DNA of 64,000 bases from Halalkalibacter suaedae. GTDB taxonomy: Bacteria > Bacillota > Bacilli > Bacillales > Bacillaceae_D. Positions 58,601 to 64,000 of the stretch are shown here, piece after piece (positions within the stretch are counted from its first letter, which is position 1; every line of letters begins with the position of its first letter). Made by a program: the position numbers and the translations under genes. A model generated the notes under the pieces. That model saw nothing but the letters and a program-made list of their open reading frames with translations. It was not told the DNA's origin and ran no database searches. The stretch spans positions 62,001-126,000 of the forward strand of contig NZ_JAGKSQ010000002.1 of assembly GCF_017939705.1 (NCBI RefSeq), read 5' to 3'.

Positions 58601-59884
58601 ATGCAAATCCATGTTATACAGGCTGGAGAGTCGCTTTGGGGAATTGCTCAAGCCTATAGCACGTCGGTTGAGGATATCGTTGAAGCAAATCAAATACCCG
58701 AACCCTCGCGTTTAGTCGTTGGGCAAGCAGTCGTAATCCCGATTATCGGTCGTTTTTATTGGGTCCAACCTGGTGATAGTTTGTGGTCTATTGCAGAACG
58801 CTTTGGACTAAATTATTTAACCCTTGCAGAGATAAATCAGATTAATCCAAATCAACCACTAAGAATAGGGTTACGGGTGTATATACCTGAGCAACCAGAA
58901 CGGCCTGCAGAAATCAATGCGTATATTGAACCAAGAGGAACTGTTAATCCTGCACTACTAACTGAAGCTAGAAATGTCGGAAGATTTTTAACGTACTTAG
59001 CTCCATTTAGCTATGAGGCTAGAAGAGATGGGACATTAGATCCTCAACCATTAGACGGTATCCCTGAGGTAGCTAACACAACTGGAGCCTCTTTGATGAT
59101 GGTTGTGACTAATCTTGAGGAAGGGCAATTTAGTGGGGAACTTGGTAAGGATATTTTACAGAGCACTGCTGTTCAAGATCTACTTCTCGACAATATCCTT
59201 GCAGAAGCTGCAAGGGTTGGTTATACCGATATCCACTTTGATTTTGAATTTCTGCCTGCGGATCAAAAAGAGCCTTATAATCAATTTTTGAGAAAAGCGG
59301 CAGAACGCATTCGTGGCGAAGGATTATTGATTTCAAGTGCCCTTGCCCCTAAAACAAGAGCAGATCAACCAGGGCAATGGTATGCAGCCCATGATTATAG
59401 AGCACATGGAGAGATCGTTGATTTTGTTGTATTAATGACATATGAATGGGGTTATTCTGGTGGCCCGGCAATGGCTGTATCACCAATTGGTCCGGTCGAG
59501 GATGTTATTCAATATGCACTAACAGAAATGCCAGCATCTAAAATTATGATGGGGCAGAACTTATATGGATATGATTGGACATTGCCTTATGTAGCAGGTG
59601 GACAATATGCTGAAGCCCTTAGTCCGCAAGCGGCAATAGAGCGTGCAAAGCAATACAATGTTCCAATACAATATGATACAGAAGTGCAGGCCCCTCATTT
59701 TGACTATGTCGATGAAGAGGGAGCTAGACATAAAGTCTGGTTTGAGGATGCTCGTTCAATTCAAGCCAAGTTTGATCTAATAAAACAACTTAACTTACGT
59801 GGAATTAGCTATTGGAAGCTAGGGCTACCATTCCCACAAAATTGGTTGTTAATAAATGAAAATTTTGATGTTGTAAAACGTTAA
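58601..59884 (+). CDS. sleL: Spore cortex-lysis N-acetylglucosaminidase, SleL/YaaH type
   Basis: 427 residues. Two LysM domains (about 3-48 and 51-97) and a GH18-type catalytic barrel with the D-I-H-F-D-F-E motif near 210, whose last acidic residue is the proton donor. It lacks a signal peptide, as do SleL/YaaH enzymes, which are deposited in the spore through LysM. Acts on muramic-lactam cortex fragments during germination. AAAAGGAG precedes the ATG. Confidence 0.9.
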   Translation: MQIHVIQAGESLWGIAQAYSTSVEDIVEANQIPEPSRLVVGQAVVIPIIGRFYWVQPGDSLWSIAERFGLNYLTLAEINQINPNQPLRIGLRVYIPEQPERPAEINAYIEPRGTVNPALLTEARNVGRFLTYLAPFSYEARRDGTLDPQPLDGIPEVANTTGASLMMVVTNLEEGQFSGELGKDILQSTAVQDLLLDNILAEAARVGYTDIHFDFEFLPADQKEPYNQFLRKAAERIRGEGLLISSALAPKTRADQPGQWYAAHDYRAHGEIVDFVVLMTYEWGYSGGPAMAVSPIGPVEDVIQYALTEMPASKIMMGQNLYGYDWTLPYVAGGQYAEALSPQAAIERAKQYNVPIQYDTEVQAPHFDYVDEEGARHKVWFEDARSIQAKFDLIKQLNLRGISYWKLGLPFPQNWLLINENFDVVKR

Positions 59885-59887
59885 GCC

Positions 59888-59930
59888 AAAGACATCTCCG
59901 ATTGAATGACAATCGGAGGTGTCTTTTTTA
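59888..59930 (+). terminator. Terminator of sleL
   Basis: AAAGACATCTCCGATTG / CAATCGGAGGTGTCTTT stem and T-run. Confidence 0.9.
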
Positions 59931-59979
59931 AAAGTATGATAAAATTTTAGAATCTCTTGTTTGGAAAGGTGAATTAATA

Positions 59980-60735
59980 ATGAAATATGTTTCTTGGAAT
60001 GTAAATGGTTTAAGGGCTTGCTTGAAAAAAGGTTTTCTTTCGTTTTTTGAGAGAATGGATGCTGATGTTTTTTGTGTGCAGGAAACAAAATTACAACCTG
60101 GACAACTTGATTTAACATTGGAGGGCTATTATGACTTTTGGAACTTTTCAAAAATAAAAAAAGGATATTCTGGTACGGCTATCTTTACAAAGCAGAAGCC
60201 AATTTCGGTAAGCTATGGTTTGGACGAGACAGATGAAGACTTAGAAGGCCGACTCATTACACTAGAATTCGATTCCTATTATTTTGTCTGTGCATATGTT
60301 CCTAATTCTCAGAGAGACCTAGCACGTCTTACATATAGATTAGAATGGGAAGATCGTCTTAGAGACTATTTAGCTCGTTTGAAGATGGAAAAAGAAGTTA
60401 TTTACTGTGGTGATTTGAACGTAGCACATGAAGCAATTGATTTAAGAAACCCAAAGAGTAACAAAGGAAATTCAGGCTTTACTGAAGAAGAGCGAGAGAA
60501 AATGTCAATTCTTTTAGGGGAAGGTTTTATCGATAGTTATCGTTTTCTGTATCCAGACAAGGAGTTTGCTTATACATGGTGGTCCTATATGAATACGGTA
60601 AGGGAGCGAAACATCGGCTGGCGTATTGATTATTTCATCGTTTCTAATGGACTTTCTGAAAATATTGCAGATTCCTATATGGAATGCGATGTGTTAGGTA
60701 GTGACCATTGTCCAATTGTCTTAGAGTTAAAATAG
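59980..60735 (+). CDS. exoA: Exodeoxyribonuclease III / AP endonuclease ExoA
   Basis: 251 residues. Metal and catalytic residues: N in S-W-N-V-N-G-L-R-A near 7, E in Q-E-T-K-L near 36, Y in Y-V-P-N-S, D in C-G-D-L-N near 149 and the closing S-D-H-C-P. Cuts DNA at abasic sites and trims 3' blocks in base-excision repair, including repair of spore DNA. Matches B. subtilis ExoA in length. Followed 15 bases later by the MOSC gene, so a two-gene operon is likely. Confidence 0.94.
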   Translation: MKYVSWNVNGLRACLKKGFLSFFERMDADVFCVQETKLQPGQLDLTLEGYYDFWNFSKIKKGYSGTAIFTKQKPISVSYGLDETDEDLEGRLITLEFDSYYFVCAYVPNSQRDLARLTYRLEWEDRLRDYLARLKMEKEVIYCGDLNVAHEAIDLRNPKSNKGNSGFTEEEREKMSILLGEGFIDSYRFLYPDKEFAYTWWSYMNTVRERNIGWRIDYFIVSNGLSENIADSYMECDVLGSDHCPIVLELK

Positions 60736-60750
60736 AGTGGAGGAAAACCG

Positions 60751-61398
60751 ATGTCTAATATTAAGTCTTTAAATATTGGGACTATAAGCAATATTGCTAA
60801 CAATAAAGATAAGGAAATCATGTCTGGCATTTTTAAATCATCTGTACAGATGCCAGTCTTTTTAACGTTTACTAATTTAAAGGGAGATCAGCAGGCAGAT
60901 CTAGTTAATCATGGTGGTGTTGATAAGGCTGTTTGTTTGTACTCGGTCGAACATCTTTTATATTGGGAGCAACGATACAACCAACCGTTTGGCTACGGGG
61001 CATTTGGAGAAAATATTTCGATTCAAGGATTAACAGAGAAGGATGTCTGCATTGGAGATGTATTCAAATGGGGTGAGGCAATAGTACAAGTGAGTCAGCC
61101 TAGAAAACCTTGTTATAAACTAGCAGAAAGACATCAACTTAAACACCTTCCATTACATATAGTAGAAACGGGGTTTTCTGGATACTATGTTCGGGTGTTA
61201 GAAGAAGGACAAGTATCAGTTGAAGATTCTTTTAGTCGACTCGAGCGAGGGAGCGATTATTCGATTGCTGATGTGAATCGATTGACCTTTTCTGACGATG
61301 TTAAGCAAAGCGAGCTTGAGGACTTACTTTTACTGAATAGTCTATCAAGTGCTTGGAAGGAATCTCTCACAAAGAAAATCAGCAAACTTTCGAATTAA
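60751..61398 (+). CDS. MOSC-domain protein, YflK/YiiM-like
   Basis: 215 residues. MOSC signature Cys in R-K-P-C-Y-K-L near 120, preceded by the N-H-G-G-V-D-K-A-V near 53 and the F-G-E-N-I-S near 88. The single conserved Cys would bind the sulfur/molybdenum centre or a thiol. YiiM-type proteins reduce N-hydroxylated bases such as 6-hydroxylaminopurine, so a link to exoA as a protector of DNA precursors is plausible. The exact substrate is not proven. Confidence 0.85.
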   Translation: MSNIKSLNIGTISNIANNKDKEIMSGIFKSSVQMPVFLTFTNLKGDQQADLVNHGGVDKAVCLYSVEHLLYWEQRYNQPFGYGAFGENISIQGLTEKDVCIGDVFKWGEAIVQVSQPRKPCYKLAERHQLKHLPLHIVETGFSGYYVRVLEEGQVSVEDSFSRLERGSDYSIADVNRLTFSDDVKQSELEDLLLLNSLSSAWKESLTKKISKLSN

Positions 61399-61464
61399 AG
61401 AATAAACAACAACCAATTACAAATGCTATAACATACACACGGTGAGAGAAAGGAACGGCTGATT

Positions 61465-62100
61465 ATGAGCGAAATTCTACCGGTCTTGTTACGAACTGTT
61501 ATTGTGTTTGTTATTGTACTTTTCTTTTTCCGAATCACTGGAAAGAAGGAAATTGGTGAATTAAGCGTTCTTGATGTAATCGTATCATTAATGATTGCTG
61601 AGCTAGCGGTTCTAGCTATTGAAGACCCAAAGGTATCTATGATAAGAGGGTTGTCGCCGATTTTCTTATTAATGTTTATTCAGATTGGTTTTTCTTTTGT
61701 TTCATTGAAAAGCCAACGTTTTAGAGATCTTATTGAAGGACGACCTGTTATGATTATTAATAACGGTGTCATCGATCAAAAGAATATGAGAAAGCAAGGA
61801 TATCATCTCGATGATATTCTTCTTCAATTACGAGAAAAAGATATCCCCGATATTCGTGATGTTCGTTATGCGATGTTAGAACGCTCAGGAACGCTTTCGG
61901 TTTTTCCAAAACACGCACCCACAACATTTACCTTGCCATTCATTCAGGATGGTGTGATTCAAGAAGAACACCTGGCATTAATGGAAAAGTCGAGGAATTG
62001 GTTAGAAGAAGAATTAAAAAAACGTGGATATAATGAAATAGCTTCTATTTTTTATTGCAGTTACTGTAATTCAGAGTTTTATATCGTTTTGAAGGACTAA
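61465..62100 (+). CDS. DUF421 membrane protein, YetF/YrbG-type
   Basis: 211 residues. Three N-terminal membrane segments, with R-I-T-G-K-K-E-I-G-E-L near 24, then a soluble C-terminal domain with G-R-P-V-M-I-I-N-N-G and L-R-E-K-D-I-P-D-I-R-D-V near 130. This is the DUF421 family found in many paralogues in Bacillus, several of them sporulation-expressed and involved in spore maturation. The tail has C-S-Y-C-N, an unusual Cys pair. Confidence 0.8.
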   Translation: MSEILPVLLRTVIVFVIVLFFFRITGKKEIGELSVLDVIVSLMIAELAVLAIEDPKVSMIRGLSPIFLLMFIQIGFSFVSLKSQRFRDLIEGRPVMIINNGVIDQKNMRKQGYHLDDILLQLREKDIPDIRDVRYAMLERSGTLSVFPKHAPTTFTLPFIQDGVIQEEHLALMEKSRNWLEEELKKRGYNEIASIFYCSYCNSEFYIVLKD

Positions 62101-62253
62101 AGGTAAGTTTGTGGATTCGATTTATTTTTACAAATGATGCTAATATTTGTACAATTCTGTATAAAAGTGTGATAACATAAAAACAACAAAGCTTGTCTTT
62201 TTAGTGATTTGCATAATCAAGTGAAAAATGCTTCTCTAGGAGGATCTTTTACT

Positions 62254-62427
62254 ATGGAAAATCATTCGAAATCAACATTCTGGGAAATTTCAAACGATGA
62301 TTTGCTAGGGATTTATGAAAAAGCGATTTGTGTAGAAGAGATTAGTCCTCACTTTATTGATTTGCTTGTTGATGAACTAGAAAGAAGAAAGATAGCTATC
62401 CAAGTTAGCAAAAGCTCAATGCCCTGA
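62254..62427 (+). CDS. Sda-like sporulation histidine-kinase inhibitor
   Basis: 57 residues from ATG 62254 with AGGAGG upstream; the frame is open 45 bases further without a start signal. The core I-S-N-D-D-L-L-G-I-Y-E-K-A and F-I-D-L-L-V-D-E-L-E-R-R-K-I matches the helical hairpin of Sda, which binds KinA and stops sporulation when replication is damaged. It is a little longer than Sda (46-52). Promoter-like words TTGTAC (62147) and GATAAC (62171) lie upstream, with a partial DnaA-box-like TGTGGATTC at about 62110. Whether it is the main sda or a paralogue cannot be said. Confidence 0.65.
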   Translation: MENHSKSTFWEISNDDLLGIYEKAICVEEISPHFIDLLVDELERRKIAIQVSKSSMP

Positions 62428-62451
62428 AGTCTAAAGGCATTGAGCTTTTTT
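62410..62451 (+). terminator. Terminator of Sda-like gene
   Basis: AAAGCTCAATGCC / GGCATTGAGCTTTT stem; the left arm lies in the last codons of the gene. Confidence 0.85.
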
Positions 62452-62452
62452 A

Positions 62453-62617
62453 TTAAAAATATGTGGAAACTTTATTGCATTTTATACATTGTTCATAAAG
62501 TTGGTTGTTCTTGAAAACATGATCACACTCCTTTTGTTTCTGTTGAAGATAGGATTGCAAGGAAGCAATACGTGATTTCAAATGCTGTAGTTCTTTTTCA
62601 ATTTCAGCTACTTCCAT
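62453..62617 (-). CDS. Small coiled-coil/zinc-binding protein
   Basis: 54 residues from ATG 62617 with GGAGGAATT upstream, stop TAA at 62453. First 30 residues form a coiled coil (E-I-E-K-E-L-Q-H-L), then C-D-H ... C-I-K-C, a C-x-H/C-x2-C set that could bind zinc. It starts about 20 bases after thiC ends, in the same direction. Unknown function; such miniproteins are common in Bacillus. Confidence 0.6.
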   Translation of the reverse strand: MEVAEIEKELQHLKSRIASLQSYLQQKQKECDHVFKNNQLYEQCIKCNKVSTYF

Positions 62618-62638
62618 ATAAATTCCTCCATTTCTCCT

Positions 62639-64000
<1,362 letters not shown>

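Overview
This 64 kb window is low-GC Gram-positive chromosome from an endospore-forming member of the Bacillaceae. Evidence for this: two complete gerA-type germinant-receptor operons, two alpha/beta-type SASP genes, a CsgA-like forespore protein, two YjcZ-family miniproteins behind sigma-K-type promoters, a SleL/YaaH cortex-lysis enzyme, an Sda-like sporulation kinase inhibitor, and many genes that read as orthologues of Bacillus subtilis genes (yoxD, ypvA, ysaA, mhqE-mhqD, helD, zwf, ypcP, yhcV, pepF, ykgA, exoA, thiC). Gene symbols rest on remembered family similarity, not on a search. The aapJQMP-type amino-acid ABC transporter and the GC-rich intergenic repeats would suit an alkaliphilic or soil Bacillus relative, but the species cannot be fixed.

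Layout. 1-2.7 kb is an accessory island: a HEPN-like gene end, an SOS-type divergon whose two promoters are mirror images with a LexA box in each spacer, a stand-alone LexA DNA-binding domain without peptidase, a WYL gene broken by an ochre codon, and a 284-aa orphan. It abuts a truncated membrane-protein gene at about 2.68 kb. 3-16 kb holds a SASP, a MATE exporter, a guanine-class purine riboswitch and amidohydrolase, gerA operon 1, a c-di-GMP-I riboswitch and secreted protein, a DUF1906 protein, yoxD and a branched-chain aminotransferase. 16-28.6 kb is mostly housekeeping: csgA, ypvA, ysaA, mhqED, helD, an aldo/keto reductase, a LysM-CAP protein and a zinc alcohol dehydrogenase. 28.9-31.7 kb is a second variable stretch of small secreted, membrane or DNA-binding proteins and spore-coat-like genes. 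31.8-48.3 kb carries zwf, ypcP, a MarR regulator with paired cysteines, SASP 2, several transporters, yhcV, a channel-like protein next to an ECF sigma/anti-sigma pair, pepF, a YitT protein and a LysE/APC convergent pair. 48.5-52.3 kb is gerA operon 2. 52.4-58 kb is a DDAH/arginine-deiminase-like enzyme followed by the aap transporter, whose first gene is separated from the rest by an intergenic repeat. 58-64 kb has sleL, exoA, a MOSC protein, a DUF421 protein, the Sda-like gene and the C-terminal part of thiC, which runs off the right edge.

Regulation visible in the DNA: two riboswitches, SOS boxes, sigma-G-like promoters before both SASPs, gerA operon 2 and an Asn-rich miniprotein, sigma-K promoters before both yjcZ genes, an ECF autoregulatory promoter, and many intrinsic terminators. 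Two families of GC-rich, dyad-rich intergenic repeats (three copies of A, two of B) recur. No tRNA, rRNA, CRISPR array or intact insertion sequence was seen. The most unusual items are the peptidase-less LexA in the symmetric SOS divergon and the guanine aptamer whose expression platform looks like an ON switch.
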